DNA from: Siphonodentalium dalli
Taxonomy: Eukaryota; Mollusca; Scaphopoda; Gadilida; Siphonodentaliidae
Assembly (NCBI GenBank): GCA_032622095.1
Contig: CP136064.1
Location: 178,902,011 to 178,966,010 of the forward strand
Length of the DNA: 64,000 nt
Direction of reading: 5' to 3'
This document shows, piece after piece, positions 55,401-63,580 of the stretch. The notes beneath the pieces were generated by a model. The model saw only the letters and a list, made by a program, of their open reading frames with translations. It did not search any database and had not been told where the DNA came from. Position 1 is the first letter of the stretch. The number at the start of each line of letters is the position of its first letter. The translations under genes and the position numbers were made by a program.

Positions 55401-55625
55401 TTGGTGGCGTTACCATTTCTGACTATGGTTTTCTTGCAGTCTGTCTAGTAGTAACATACCAGTGAACGTTGAGCTGATGAACATCCTGACAGCACGGGAT
55501 TTTATCCTGGGAACCCGGTACAGAGACAGAGAACCTCTCAGTAGGTCACCCATCATCTTCTCCTCAACCGCTTCCATCACCTCCGCGCTGACGCGATCTG
55601 AACCTCCCGAGGCGGCCATCGCCAT
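32942..55625 (-). CDS. NACHT and WD-repeat protein, NWD1/NWD2-like STAND ATPase
   Basis: Six exons: 55460-55625, 46706-46794, 41696-41812, 40760-40946, 38439-38564, 32942-37497. All phases agree, giving 1746 residues, close to vertebrate NWD2 length. The start ATG at 55625 has an in-frame TAG three codons upstream; a second ATG follows at 55619. Residues about 47-150 are a DUF4062/TIR-like domain (RMFISSTFTDMVEERNAL, then AIDLRWGI and SVGPNFLALLGQRYG). NACHT starts near 400: Walker A GEMGSGKSA at 404-412, Walker B VILFDSLD near 495-502, sensor region RIVITTT. The C-terminal 900 residues hold degenerate WD repeats (IWDLTLDE, VWNTNSGELV, VQIWNIDN, FVVWDAIKF). It ends CVLQ, a CaaX-like box. STAND proteins of this type are nucleotide-dependent oligomerising switches; the ligand is unknown. 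Most likely cytosolic, or membrane-tethered if prenylated. Confidence 0.93.
37498..38438. other. NACHT gene intron 5: probable non-LTR 3' tail, family F copy and minisatellite
   Basis: On the + strand, 'cgggggtgacaggaagacagcctggaagggctatatcacccccg' (about 37893-37937) leads to 'taaataaacttatcctatcctatcctaac', an AATAAA-like motif followed by a TATCC run, as in LINE 3' ends. A family F element then runs to about 38424, 14 bp from the donor. Confidence 0.65.
38025..38424. mobile_element. Family F element with amplified end
   Basis: Begins 'cctaaattactatttctttagcttcc', the left module of other F copies, and ends 'catcggattgtgtaccttta'. The terminal 32 bp (cttgatgatatatgtctc + atcggattgtgtac) are repeated five times from about 38259 to 38418, so the transposon end itself became a minisatellite. 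Confidence 0.85.
38439..38564 (-). CDS. NACHT/WD gene exon 5
   Basis: 126 bp, phase 1 in and 1 out. Acceptor catttacag, donor TCA G|gtgaga. Encodes VFQKDHWPICLELQELLL, then NGIEKAQQKSLISEKTYRLF and TSS. This is the helical spacer between the DUF4062-like domain and NACHT in the NWD family; the next exon begins VTELEV, which matches the family's V(T/I)EWE motif position. Confidence 0.93.
38870..39500. mobile_element. Family G element interrupted by a family B element
   Basis: Outer ends 'caaggaccagcctagaggctag' and 'gtcgtcctctagactggtg'; 'gggagaagtcacttctccct' occurs near both ends. The B element occupies about 39012-39266. Confidence 0.8.
39012..39266. mobile_element. Family B full-length double palindrome
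   Basis: 'caagccttgaaatagggtg ... cacccctatttcaaggcttg'-type outer arms enclose two nested hairpins (gaggtc/gatgtc-cccagaggg, centred near 39089 and 39200) joined by 'ctgaggtgtaagcag'. The same architecture, very similar, is at 56980-57233. Confidence 0.9.
39585..39990. mobile_element. Family B composite element (opposite orientation)
   Basis: Two palindromic modules (about 39593-39672 and 39915-39977) flank the internal segment with 'caatttgcagatatagagaaac' and 'gaaactttccagagaagatgagg', the reverse of 3415-3845. Confidence 0.8.
40085..40180. mobile_element. Family B partial copy
   Basis: 'gtgaatttagtgatgctagcccaaattcaccctctggggacctcattctgcaaatgacagacac': half a palindrome only, followed by 'actcaggcttga'. 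Confidence 0.75.
40262..40735. mobile_element. Family F element
   Basis: Left 'aaagatgcataatccgaatt ... ctactatttatttggcttcgg', right 'gaccgtctgatcggattgaatacct'. The interior has 'gaggaacccacccatcagagctcg' and 'tgataaataacacgtttttgg' shared with the copies at 57807 and 60778. Ends about 25 bp from the exon 4 donor. Confidence 0.82.
40760..40946 (-). CDS. NACHT/WD gene exon 4
   Basis: Phase 0 in, phase 1 out (ACT G|gtaaga). Acceptor aatgcttgcag. Encodes ALLGQRYGSIFIPAEIPEND, then MNAILGCLDENSED and VYRLLNKQTLT. ALLGQRYG is the conserved 'LLG.(K/R)YG' strand of the NWD N-terminal domain. Confidence 0.94.
41285..41425. repeat. Small foldback element
   Basis: 'gatacttagcctccatgcagttggcctgtttatga' pairs with 'cataaacagaccaactggaagctaagtatt'. 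Both ends touch 'atcctatcctat', so this may be a TATCC-flanked unit. Inside intron 3 of the NACHT gene. Confidence 0.75.
41696..41812 (-). CDS. NACHT/WD gene exon 3
   Basis: 39 codons, phase 0/0. Acceptor gcttttattccag, donor TTT TTG|gtgagt. Encodes AIDLRWGITDSAQDENETSN, then CMGEIRHCQDMSVGPNF. The DLRWG and 'SVGPNF' motifs are hallmarks of the NWD1-type N-terminal domain. Confidence 0.95.
42070..44510. mobile_element. Family C MITE split by a 2.2-kb TIR element
   Basis: The left part (about 42070-42216) ends 'caatgtattctcctatata'. The right part (44415-44510) resumes 'atatgtgaggctccctatgagagactc' and ends 'gaagctccagtcttggaagggttaa'. Joining the two restores one family C copy, so the insertion came later. 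Confidence 0.88.
42217..44414. mobile_element. 2.2-kb TIR transposon with about 170-bp terminal repeats, no transposase
   Basis: TAGTCTGGTCGTTGA at the left matches the reverse complement of the right end. The similarity extends about 170 bp inward ('ctagaacaaattgtttacaagctgttt', 'aacaacatatccaaaatc', 'atggcgtcca'). Flanks share ATA, consistent with a 3-bp target duplication but low-complexity. The 1.8-kb interior has no long frame. Superfamily uncertain; PIF/Harbinger is possible given a 3-bp duplication. Confidence 0.85.
44618..45200. mobile_element. Family A MITE with about 370-bp loop insert
   Basis: Left arm 44621-44730 ('cagtaatgctctaaataat ... tcagaaagctctc'), right arm about 45098-45200 ('gctttccgatgaatggcaac ... 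tatttagggcattacttta'). The loop sequence is unrelated AT-rich DNA. Confidence 0.85.
45191..45683. mobile_element. Foldback element with 10-bp target duplication (MULE-like)
   Basis: Direct repeat CATTACTTTA at 45191-45200 and 45674-45683. The inverted ends 'gatggggtcattg(t/c)cacaag' are followed by three 'gtagccagcttttt' subrepeats in each arm ('gatcacatttgtagccagc'). Long arms with internal subrepeats and a 9-11 bp duplication are typical of Mutator-like foldbacks. Inserted exactly at the end of the preceding MITE. Confidence 0.87.
45895..46146. mobile_element. Family H MITE, full length
   Basis: TTAACCCTTTCTATACTAAA to 'gggagaatccatttagtatagaaagggtta', with inner 'gttgaacttattatctgaacatt' and a 'ctgtcgtctgttttt' run. 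The best-preserved family H copy here. Confidence 0.9.
46272..46680. mobile_element. Family A MITE with probable tRNA-SINE fragment inside
   Basis: Left arm from 'cagtaatgcactaaataacc'; right arm 'ctctcactaaatcctgaaaaattgccc ... tatttagggcattaatgta'. The loop (46362-46605) begins 'gtgggctcgccgtcatgggccgg', then GGTTTCAATCCC, a good match to a Pol III B box, then an A run. It ends about 25 bp from the exon 2 donor. Confidence 0.82.
46362..46480 (+). repeat. Putative tRNA-derived SINE fragment
   Basis: 'gggctcgccgtcatgggccggGGTTTCAATCCCacccaatcc' resembles the 3' half of a tRNA with its B box and is followed by A8. No A box is evident, so it is probably 5' truncated. Confidence 0.5.
46706..46794 (-). 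CDS. NACHT/WD gene exon 2
   Basis: 89 bp, phase 1 in, 0 out. Acceptor tttttaattcag, donor TTT CAG|gtaaaa. Completes the FTD codon and encodes MVEERNALMEFAFPKIKAYC, then REKYGLEFQ. 'EERNAL' is the conserved acidic-basic signature after ISSTF in DUF4062-type domains. Confidence 0.95.
47100..48240 (-). repeat. Family D element, reverse orientation
   Basis: Starts 'gaaagtgtcaatgacactgtagctcaactttgg' and ends 'ggcaatagctcaaacttacaaagtaagttgagct'. Six to seven units of about 160 bp with 'ccaagatggctgctggcggccatgtttttt'. Several 60-75 codon frames inside are repeat shadows. Confidence 0.9.
48241..48980 (-). repeat. Second family D element, reverse orientation, truncated
   Basis: Four units, ending 'atggcaatagctcaaactttacaaagtaaagttgagct' like its neighbour. 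It lacks the 'gtcaatgacactgtagctc' end, so the pair probably arose by tandem duplication or insertion. Confidence 0.87.
49396..52628 (+). mobile_element. Helitron-like non-autonomous element
   Basis: Begins TCTTCTTCTATATCTATA after an A and ends 'gggcaacgccgggtaaccctgCTAG' before a T, the A|TC...CTRR|T pattern of Helitrons; there is no target duplication. The GC-rich palindromic stretch just before CTAG could be the terminal hairpin. A CTGT microsatellite lies near each end of its tandem block (49424-49447 and about 51171-51197). No Rep/helicase frame is present. Confidence 0.75.
49560..51420. repeat. Tandem repeats inside the Helitron-like element
   Basis: Units of about 115-150 bp with 'tcgccgattgccaccaaactta', 'aatcatccccatgatatgaggaatctaat' and 'ggcgtggtttaaatatgg'. 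A higher-order block of about 460 bp is duplicated (about 49600-50020 versus 50060-50490). A G run lies at about 49705-49718. Short frames, including one of 146 codons at 51144-51584, are shadows. Confidence 0.85.
53790..54600. other. NACHT gene intron 1, short tandem duplication
   Basis: A unit of about 110 bp is present twice at about 54284-54440: 'caatngtancgatanantcang...ctgaaattgtaaa(g/c)tta(a)' then 'ccaccggtgta/ccgctgtaataatatgtt.ttgaaaatat'. No exon was found. Confidence 0.6.
54622..54712. repeat. Imperfect inverted repeat
   Basis: 'cgtgactcgactcgttttcgtggtcatatagg' pairs imperfectly with 'cctatgatcacgcaaacgagcagagtcgcg' around a short AT core. Confidence 0.65.
55295..55355. repeat. 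Hairpin-forming perfect inverted repeat
   Basis: 'aaataatattattcattag' + 'ttagcgc' and its exact complement are separated by about 8 nt. It lies about 105 bp downstream of the first-exon donor of the NACHT gene, inside intron 1. Confidence 0.9.
55460..55625 (-). CDS. NACHT/WD gene exon 1 (start codon)
   Basis: Encodes MAMAASGGSDRVSAEVMEAV, a short charged helix and RAVRMFISSTFT, ending ACT G|gtatgt (phase 1). An in-frame TAG lies three codons upstream of the ATG, so no coding exon continues 5' in this frame. MFISSTF is the first beta-strand and motif of the DUF4062/TIR-like domain. Confidence 0.9.
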
Positions 55626-55726
55626 ACAGATCTATCACTTAGTACACTTAGATCCTGCAGCTGCATAATATATGGATATCATATTTGTATTTAGTTTATA
55701 AAGATTATATTTTTCATGTACATAAG

Positions 55727-55850
55727 GATTAACTGTCATGTGGACTGTTTTTATGGAGATGTAACCGTGAGGTAAGTGGACATAACAAGTTATGACCACT
55801 TACCTCACGGTTACATCTCCATAAACATAGTCCACATGACAGTTCATCCT
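55727..55850. repeat. Long near-perfect hairpin upstream of the NACHT gene start
   Basis: Arms of about 55-60 bp ('ctgtcatgtggact', 'ttatggagatgtaaccg', 'tgaggtaagtgg') around a small 'cataacaagttatg' core. Lies about 100-225 bp 5' of the ATG, so it may be transcribed as 5' UTR or be part of the promoter. No TATA box was assigned. Confidence 0.9.
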
Positions 55851-56966
55851 GATATTTATATACATTTAGCGAAAAAGCCACTTTTGTAAATGTATTTAAA
55901 TCGAAAAGTGTATCGTGACAAAAACAGCACAAAATACCCAATAGCACCCTTGGCAAAAGTTAATAAGAACAATTTCTCTTCATATTGAAACCCGATGATG
56001 TATTAAGTCAATCCTGCGCGAGTCCAAATGAGCCCAAAACATTACGCGTTCCGTCTTTCCAACCCCAATGACGTATCGATGGTGTTATGAGATTGGTGTT
56101 ATGAGCCGTTGCGCATTCACCGAGAAATAACTGCAACTAAGCCACGTGGGCGCCGACCAATCAGAATGCTGGATTTAGTGATGACAACACTTAGTATATG
56201 TAAATATATATAAATGAAACGAAGACTTTTAATCAACGCCTTGTATGCTATTATATTTTTTGTTAATTATTAAGTTAAAAGATTTTCATGGAGCCACTCA
56301 CATGATATGGACCAGAGGCAAAATGGTACTATAAGCTTCGCCCGTTAACAGAGTACGGTACCCGGGCGGGAGTCGGTGGATATTGGCAATATGCATGCTA
56401 TTCCAGACGCGCCCGGCCATCGTGCATTATAGCTTCAATTAATTGTTTCCTCATAATCGAGATGGGTAAATGTACTATATATGACCGGGGTATACGTAAT
56501 ATAAGCAAATGCATCTTGCTATTATTCGATTATAATGATTTTAATGAAGGTAAACAACGAAATCACAAATAGTCTGACTATATTATTACTACAGGAGAAA
56601 TTTTCTGGCTAATTTTGTTTTAAAGCATTCCTTTCCGAATCCTAGAAACATGAAATTGAAGTTAATTCAAAATTCCTTTTTCTCTTATATTATTGGCAAA
56701 TTTAAATTATAAATACTGATTTCTTTGGTGTTTTTGTTTGTTTTCTGTTTTCTGTTTTTTTTTTTAATAAATTAGAAATTTTAGTACTTCATATAAATAA
56801 CATTTTAGCTGTTGTCAGTCAACGTATTCCTATATTTTCAATAAAATGTTTTGACAAATGATCGAGGCCTGAAATTTGCAACTTCGTGGCTTGAATCATG
56901 CTGTATTTTCTGATTGTTGAAATTTTTTTATCCGAAACGTTACACGGGAAACGCTTCACTGATATT
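55851..56966. other. Region upstream of the NACHT gene, nothing firm
   Basis: Mixed-composition DNA with several CG-containing stretches (for example 56040-56170 and 56330-56430), where a promoter would be expected. No convincing core promoter motif, exon or repeat end is seen. Confidence 0.4.
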
Positions 56967-56974
56967 CAGATTTC

Positions 56975-57235
56975 AGTCAAGCCTTGAAATAGTGTGCCTG
57001 TCATTTGCAGAATGAGGTTCCCAGGGGGTGAATTTAGTGATGCTACCTCGCATAGCGGGCTAGCATCACCAAATTCACCCTCTGTGAACCTCATTCTGCT
57101 GAGGTGTAAGCAGAATGAGGTCCCGAGAGGGTGAATTTGGTGATGCTAGCCCGCTATGCGGGGTAGCATCACTAAATTCACCCTCTGGGGACCTCATTCT
57201 GCAAATGACAGGCACACTATTTCAAGGCTTGATTT
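56975..57235. mobile_element. Family B full-length double palindrome
   Basis: 'caagccttgaaatagtgtgcctgtcatttgcag' and its complement at the right. Two inner hairpins, centred near 57057 and 57148, are joined by 'ctgaggtgtaagcag'. Near-identical in plan to 39012-39266. Confidence 0.92.
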
Positions 57236-57804
57236 CAGTACACAGAGGTCGGAAATCAAGACGGTGAAGTTAGAAATAGAAATATTCATTACCTTTAAGT
57301 TCCACGATTCACCGTTTTTGGTTTGATGTTTACAACATGCAAGGCACCGCGAGAGCACTAAAGTTTAATCACATATTTAAGATCCTTTGACATGTACCGT
57401 ACTGCACATCGTCTTTGCCTCGAGAATCGAACAGGTCGAAGGATTTATATTATCAACAGACAACATTGGTAGTGAACGCCCGTAGAATTTAGTACAACAA
57501 TGTCGAATCGATTACCAAGGGCTATGGTATGCATTTAAGGCTTATGTTTAAAACTGTATTGTTTCTCTTGGTAAAACTTAGTGTTTATATCTGACCATGC
57601 AAGGACGGCACGCTCGTGTCATTGTATTTTTTAGCGATATAAGGACGCGTGTAATGACGCGCGTTCGCTTCGATTTGCAAGAAACGATCAGACTGAATGT
57701 CCATTGCTACAAAGACTATACTAATGACTCGTAATGAGGGACATAATTTGAGCGCGTATAAAAGGTTTCATGCAATTATACTCATATATTGGCCGAGACT
57801 ATTT

Positions 57805-58267
57805 AAAGGTACTCAATCCTACCAGACGCTCCTAAATTACTATTTCTTTGGCTTCGGGGGGTAAAAAATATTTGTTTTGAGTCGAGGAACCCATGCACAC
57901 ATCAAAGCTCAGAGTGATCAGATATCGATTTTTGTTTGGTTATTTCTCGAGATGTGTAATAATATGTGGTCACAGAAACACGTGGTCAACCGGAGGGTCT
58001 CGGACAAAATTGTGGATGAAGATGGATAATCAAGTGGTAATATGGTCAAATTGCGTGATCCTTTAGTGATATAATACGGCCATATTTTGTTGAACAAAAT
58101 GTTGATAAATAACAAGTTTTGGGAAATTTGATACCATAGTTGACAGTGGCATTATTTTGTTGCAATAAATCGATTCTGATAACTAAAGCGTATTTTGAAG
58201 AAATGTTGTTGTTGTTGTTGTGTCTTAGTGGTATGGGACCGTCTGATCGGATTGAGTACCTTTAACT
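57805..58267. mobile_element. Family F element
   Basis: Left AAAGGTACTCAATCCTACC, right 'gaccgtctgatcggattgagtaccttt'. Carries 'tcgaggaacccatgc', 'gtgatcagatatcg' and a GTT microsatellite (about 58205-58222). Confidence 0.88.
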
Positions 58268-59679
58268 GTTACGATGACCACCAATCAAACATACGCAGAT
58301 AACCGACAGGAAATAAAATATCAGCACAATTTAAAGACATATATAGTCTGGCAACATGCCAAATTTGATCTTCAATTGACTTTCACTATACTGTGAACTG
58401 TGAACAATTGTCAATTCAATTGAAAGAATGAAAGTACATATATGCAGCATAAAAGTCCTACAATTTATTCCTTCTCTACGACTTGTCTGAAATTTACTTC
58501 AATTTTAGTCCAACATGTTTGAACTATTGCCATGGGTTGGTATCCGTCGTCCGTGCGCGCGTGTGTCCGTCAACAATTTCCATTAGCATGGCCTACAGGT
58601 CGTACCTTTCACCTTTGGTAGGATCGTTATGCAATTTGTCATGGCTGTTGACATTGTAGATGAGAACGAGTCATTTTGGGGTCATTCGGCAAAAAAACAT
58701 CTTGGATTTCACAATTCAATCCATTAGCACGGGCTACAGGCCGTATAGGTGGTTTTCAGTATTAAACAATATTATAAATCCATTAACACGAGCTACAAGC
58801 CGTATAGTTGGTCTGATAATTATGCAATTTGCAAATGGCTGTTGACATTGACATGTAGATAGGAACTAATTATTTTGGTGTCATTCGGCAAAAAGAAATA
58901 TGGCCGCCATCGGCTATTTTGGATTTCAAAATCACATCCATTATCACGGGCTACATGCAGGCCGTACTGTTCGTCTGATCATGAAATTTGTCCTTGGTGT
59001 TAACATTGACATGTAGATGGGAACAAGTCCTTATAGTGTCATTCGGTCAAAAAACATGACCATCGGCAGCCATCTTGGATTTTTTTAGTAATGCAAAGAC
59101 CACACCCCTCATCCGATCATCACGAAACTTCATATGGATCATCGTGGTGACCTGTAGATGCATGGGACCCATAACTGATTTCCGAATTTCGTGGGAAAAC
59201 ATGGTCGTCAGCGGCCATCTTGGATTTTACTCTTTGTAAGACTAGAATCCGTCGGCACACCCTACAGGCCACTTCCCTCATACGATCATCACCAAACTTC
59301 ACATGAATCAATCTCGGGGTGACCTCCAGATGGGAGCCATCAATTGTTTCCGAAATTCATTAAGAAACATGGCCGCGAACATCTATATGTTGGATTTCAA
59401 ATTTGAATCGATCTATCGGTACACCCTGCTGCACGCATTTATATGAGAATTTTTTTTCGAAAAATTACAGGAATGTTTAGGATCACCTCTAAATGAGAGC
59501 TATCGAATTTGAACAATCTTCGGTGGAAAACATGGCCGTCGGCAGCCATCTTGGATTTTACCCTCTGCATTACTAAATCCTTTGGCGCACCCTACAGACC
59601 ACAACCCTGATCCGATCATCACCAAACTTCCAATGAATCTTTTGGGTGACCACTGGTGGGAGCCATTTTTTTTCTTCTC

Positions 59680-60570
59680 GGAATTTCAGGGGGGGGGGGG
59701 GCGGAAAAAAACTGCAGACACAGGGTGGAAAAAACTGTTTTCTTCGGTTTGGATACACCCCTCCCAAAACAGCAAAAACTGCACTTTTTTCCACTGACCA
59801 TTTGCCCCCCCCCCCCCCCCCCCCCCCAGAAAAATCAAATCTACCCCAGCCGGACAACAACTAGGTTTAACTGGAAACCGAAAAAAACACCGGAGCATAC
59901 AATTCACGAGAATGTGCTTGGTAACTTAGTTTAGATTATTATGACTAAAATGGTCATTGTCTACCAGTAGAACGCAGATTTGTACCTCGTGATGTCATGA
60001 CATGTACAAACATGTATATTGGTGATCGCAACGCTTTGTATGCACTTTAAAAAATGACAACTGGTCATTACCTCGACTTTGAAAAAGATGTAAATGAGAT
60101 GAGTGAGATACCAGCATATAACTGTTTTCTGATACCATTGGAGGAGAAATTGTTTAATACATGGGTTAGTTCTGCAGTAAAAATTTGCCAGATAAGCGAT
60201 CGCAGGGTAGAATTCTGCCTTCGACTGGTAGACACTGACATAGTCGGCATTATTAAGAGGGTTAATGGGGTCAATATCACATGTAAACCAAGACAGTGGT
60301 TATCCAAAATTGTTTTAGGTGGATTGTACTACTCATGTATATATGATTTGGATATTAAGGTTACTCCAAATTCTATAAAATGAGAGAAAATTGAAGTCGT
60401 GAGTCTGAAAATACATATTTGGAAAAAAATTACATGCAAATTTTTTCCGACAACCCTCCCCCCCCCTAAATGAATAAGGAAAAAATTTACGTGTAAATTT
60501 ATGACGCCTAGGTACCCTAGGTATACGTTGTGTCCCGCAGTTTTTTTCCGCCCCCCCACCCTGGGAATTT
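59680..60570. mobile_element. hAT-like element with G/C-tract ends and 7-bp target duplication
   Basis: GGAATTT at 59680-59686 and 60564-60570 flanks CAGGG...CCCTG termini. The inverted ends are a G-rich run followed by 'gcggaaaaaaactgc' at the left and the complement at the right. Length 877 bp. If the boundary is shifted by one base the duplication becomes 8 bp (GGAATTTC), the usual hAT size. Contains a C tract (59806-59827) and a 109-codon frame. Confidence 0.82.
60054..60383 (+). CDS. Hypothetical 109-residue ORF inside the hAT-like element
   Basis: ATG to TGA without interruption: begins MTTGHYLDFEKDVNEMSEIP, contains WVSSAVKICQISDRR and VNGVNITCKPRQWLSK, and ends VTPNSIK. Composition is protein-like rather than repeat-like, unlike the surrounding frames. 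I do not recognise a domain. It could be a transposase remnant, a captured host exon, or chance. Confidence 0.3.
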   Translation: MTTGHYLDFEKDVNEMSEIPAYNCFLIPLEEKLFNTWVSSAVKICQISDRRVEFCLRLVDTDIVGIIKRVNGVNITCKPRQWLSKIVLGGLYYSCIYDLDIKVTPNSIK

Positions 60571-60775
60571 CGTTGGAAAACATGGCAACCGGCAGCCATC
60601 TTGGATTTTTCTCTTTGTATGACTAAATCCTTTAGCACACATACAGAACGCGTCCCTCATCCGCTCGTCACCAAACTTCATTTTGATATTCTGGGTGACC
60701 ACCAGATGGTAGCTATATTTATTTTTTAATTACCTTGGAAAACATGGCCGCCAGTGATCGTTGCATCATTACACG

Positions 60776-61252
60776 TTAAAGGTACTCAATCCGAACAGAG
60801 GGTCCCCATCTCAACAATCCGATCAGAGGGTCCTATATTACTATTTCTTTGGCTTTGGGGGTAAAAAATATTTGATTCGAGTCGAGGAACCCATCAAACA
60901 AAGCTCAGAGTTATTAGATATTGATTTTTGAAATTTGTTAGTTTCTCGAGATGAGTACTAATAATTGCCGTCAGTTTCGAAACCTGCGCGAGATGTGTAC
61001 ACCAAAAAAATATTCAAACAGACAAGGATGGATAACTCTCAAATCAAGTGGTAATAATAACGCAATTTTTACTGAGTTCTGGGCCAGAAAGTATTCCCGA
61101 TAATGAAAAATAATAGATTTCTAAAATCGATATCTAACAAATCTCAGCTTTGATGGGTGACTTCCTCGACTCGAATCAAATATTTTTGACCCCCGAAGCC
61201 ATTGAAATAGTTATAGAGAGGAGTTTTATCGGATTGAGTACTTTTAATGTAT
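60776..61252. mobile_element. Family F element, palindromic version
   Basis: AAAGGTACTCAATCCGAACAG at the left, 'ttatcggattgagtacttttaa' at the right. Extended complementarity: 'tatttgattcgagtcgagg' and 'ttctatttctttggcttt' recur inverted at 61165-61215. Confidence 0.9.
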
Positions 61253-61735
61253 CATTTCCTCTCAATTATTTTAAATGGTTTCGCCATTATATATGGAGTA
61301 TTTTCGCCATTGTATTGAGTAAAGTCCACAGGTCTATGAGGTCGGAGGCTTTCGTAAAGTTCGCAACGACGAAACTACGACTTGGCGAACTTGCCTTGAA
61401 ATAGCGTTTCGAAGTTTGGAAACGCATGCACTGTATATAGAGCTATGTTTAAAACGTGCTTGGCCCGATTTCTGAAAGCCGAATTCAACAAAGATTATTT
61501 CACTGTTAAAGCCACTCTGAGTGAAAGCAGTGACAACAATCTCAACCTATTATTGATGTAAATATGAAATTTCCAACTGTTGGGAATTTTGACCTAAGTT
61601 TGGGGGTGATCGAGACAACCCACCCCCGCCCTGTCGCCACGTGCCTGAATACGGGACGTCTTTGAAGTCTGCACCACCCTATGAGTTGTTTTTTAACTTT
61701 CCAACTGACGGATATTACAGCCTATATAAAAAACA
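61253..61735. other. No recognised feature
   Basis: Unique-looking DNA between a family F element and a family E array. The short frames show no splice sites or domains. Confidence 0.45.
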
Positions 61736-61739
61736 AACC

Positions 61740-62890
61740 CTTTTTGTCCCCCGAATTTTTTTTTTGGGGGACTATTCAAATTGGCAGTATTCGTCAATTC
61801 GCTCATTTTTGCCGGAGTTATGCAGAGTTGTGACCCTTTTCGGCTTATAACTCGTCTCTCCTTCCGTGTAGAAAGTTTCCGGATTATAATTTTATTTTGG
61901 GTTATCGGATCGAAACCAAATTTGGTATGTGAGTCTATCAGCTCAAATACAGGTCAAGTTCGAATATGGGTTCGGTCCGCCTAATTTTGCTGGAGTTATG
62001 ACTCCCGTTCGACTTAGAATCCGTCCGTCCGGGTGATAACTTTGTTTTGGTATGTGAGTTTATCAGCTCAAAATACAGGCCATGTTCGAATATGGATTCG
62101 GTCCGCCGATTTTTGCCGGAGTTATGGACCTTATTCGACTTAGAATTTTGTCGTTTTGAGGTCTCCGGATGATAACTTTAGTTTGTGTTATCGGATTTGA
62201 ACCAAATTTGGTTATCAGCTCTAAATACCGGTTAATATAAGTTTGAATATGGGTTCGGTCAGCACATTTTTGTCGGATTTATGGTCCTTGTCGACTTTGA
62301 ATTTGCCGATTATTTTGGTTTCTGGATGATAACTTTAGTTTTTGTAATCTGATTGCTTTTTTTCTTCATTAAATTTGTATGTGGATTAACCACATGAAGG
62401 TACAGATTGAGTCGAATTTGGGTTTAGTCGCCTATTTGTGCTGGGGTTATGCCGACTAACAATTTGCCGATTATTTTTGTTTCCGGGTGATAACTTTACT
62501 TTTAATTATCTGATTGTTTTTTAATTTGGTATGTGGATTAACCACACGAAGATACAGGTCATGTTCGAATATGGAGGTTCGGTCCGATGATTTTTTCTAG
62601 AGTAATGACCCCTTTTCGACTTAGAATTTTGTCATTTTGAGATTTCCGAATGATAACTTTAGTTTTTATGATCGGATCGGAACCAAATTTGGTACGTGAG
62701 TTTATCAGCTCAAAAGACAGGTCAAGTTCGAAGCTCAAAATACAGGTCATGTTCGAATATGGGTTCGGTCCGATTATTCTCTTTTTTTACTTTTTGAATC
62801 TCTTGACGTGGTTAAAAATTCAGAAGACATAGGCCAAGTTTGAATTTGGTCATGGTCCGATGATTTTTGACAGAGTTAAAAAAGCTATCC
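61740..62890 (+). repeat. Family E tandem array, about 140-bp units
   Basis: Starts 'cccccgaattttttttttgggggact', a small hairpin. Units have 'tcgacttagaatttt', 'ccggatgataactttagtttttgttatcggat', 'aaccaaatttggtatgtgagtttatcagctcaaa' and 'gttcgaatatgggttcggtccg', about seven copies. Confidence 0.88.
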
Positions 62891-63149
62891 TCACTAAAAA
62901 AAAAAGCCACCTGGTCAGCGACCTTTCAGCAAGATGGTGGTTATTTCAATACATTTTCGGCATGGACGTTAATTCCAACTATGTTGTTTCAGACATGAAA
63001 TTTAAATTTGTTTAAACGAGGTATACATGGAATAAATAAACTGTAAGATTTTAATGCTGCAAACATGGACTTTCATTCTTTCAATTGCATTGACGATGTT
63101 TCACAATAGTGTAAAGTCACTTGACTATATAATTTGACAAAATTGATGC

Positions 63150-63580
63150 TACTTAAGGGTGCACAATCCGATTTGATGGTCCCCGTATCATTAGCTTCCA
63201 ACAACAACAACAACAACAACATTTCTTGAAATGCCGCTTCAGTTATCAAAATTGCATGATTAATTGCCAAAAAATAATGCTAACTAATTGTCAACTATAT
63301 ATAGCATAAAATTGCCCAAAAAGTTTTTTATATCAACATTTTTTTCAACGCAATTTGGTGTCGAGAGTATGTCGGTCGGCATTCGTCGAATATTTGCCAC
63401 GCCGCCAAATATTCGAGGTGGTGAAAAATAACTGATATCAAAAATCGAAATCTGCATGATTACTGTGAGCTTTGATGGGTGAGTTCATTGACTCAAATCT
63501 AATATTTTTTACACCCGAAGCCGAAGAAATGGAAATTTAGGGGGGCTTTAAATCGGATTATGTATCTTTAAAAATAACCG
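63150..63580. mobile_element. Family F element, decayed
   Basis: 'aagggtgcacaatccgatttgatggtccccg' to 'ggggggctttaaatcggattatgtatcttta'. An AAC microsatellite (about 63199-63220) lies near the left end, the counterpart of GTT in the 57805 copy. Confidence 0.85.

Larger units (their letters stand above)
58515..60775 (+). repeat. Degenerate family D array with a transposon insert
   Basis: 'gaactattgccatgggttggtatccgtcgtccgtg' start, then diverged units ('aacatggtcgtcagcggccatcttggattttactct' and others) to about 60755. Unit spacing is 155-175 bp. The array is cut by the element at 59687-60563. Confidence 0.82.

Noticed and set aside
57500-57526. Possible first coding exon (MSNRLPRAM followed by gtatgc) on the + strand
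   Set aside because: Good start context and a donor-like end, but only nine codons and no downstream exon could be found to join it.
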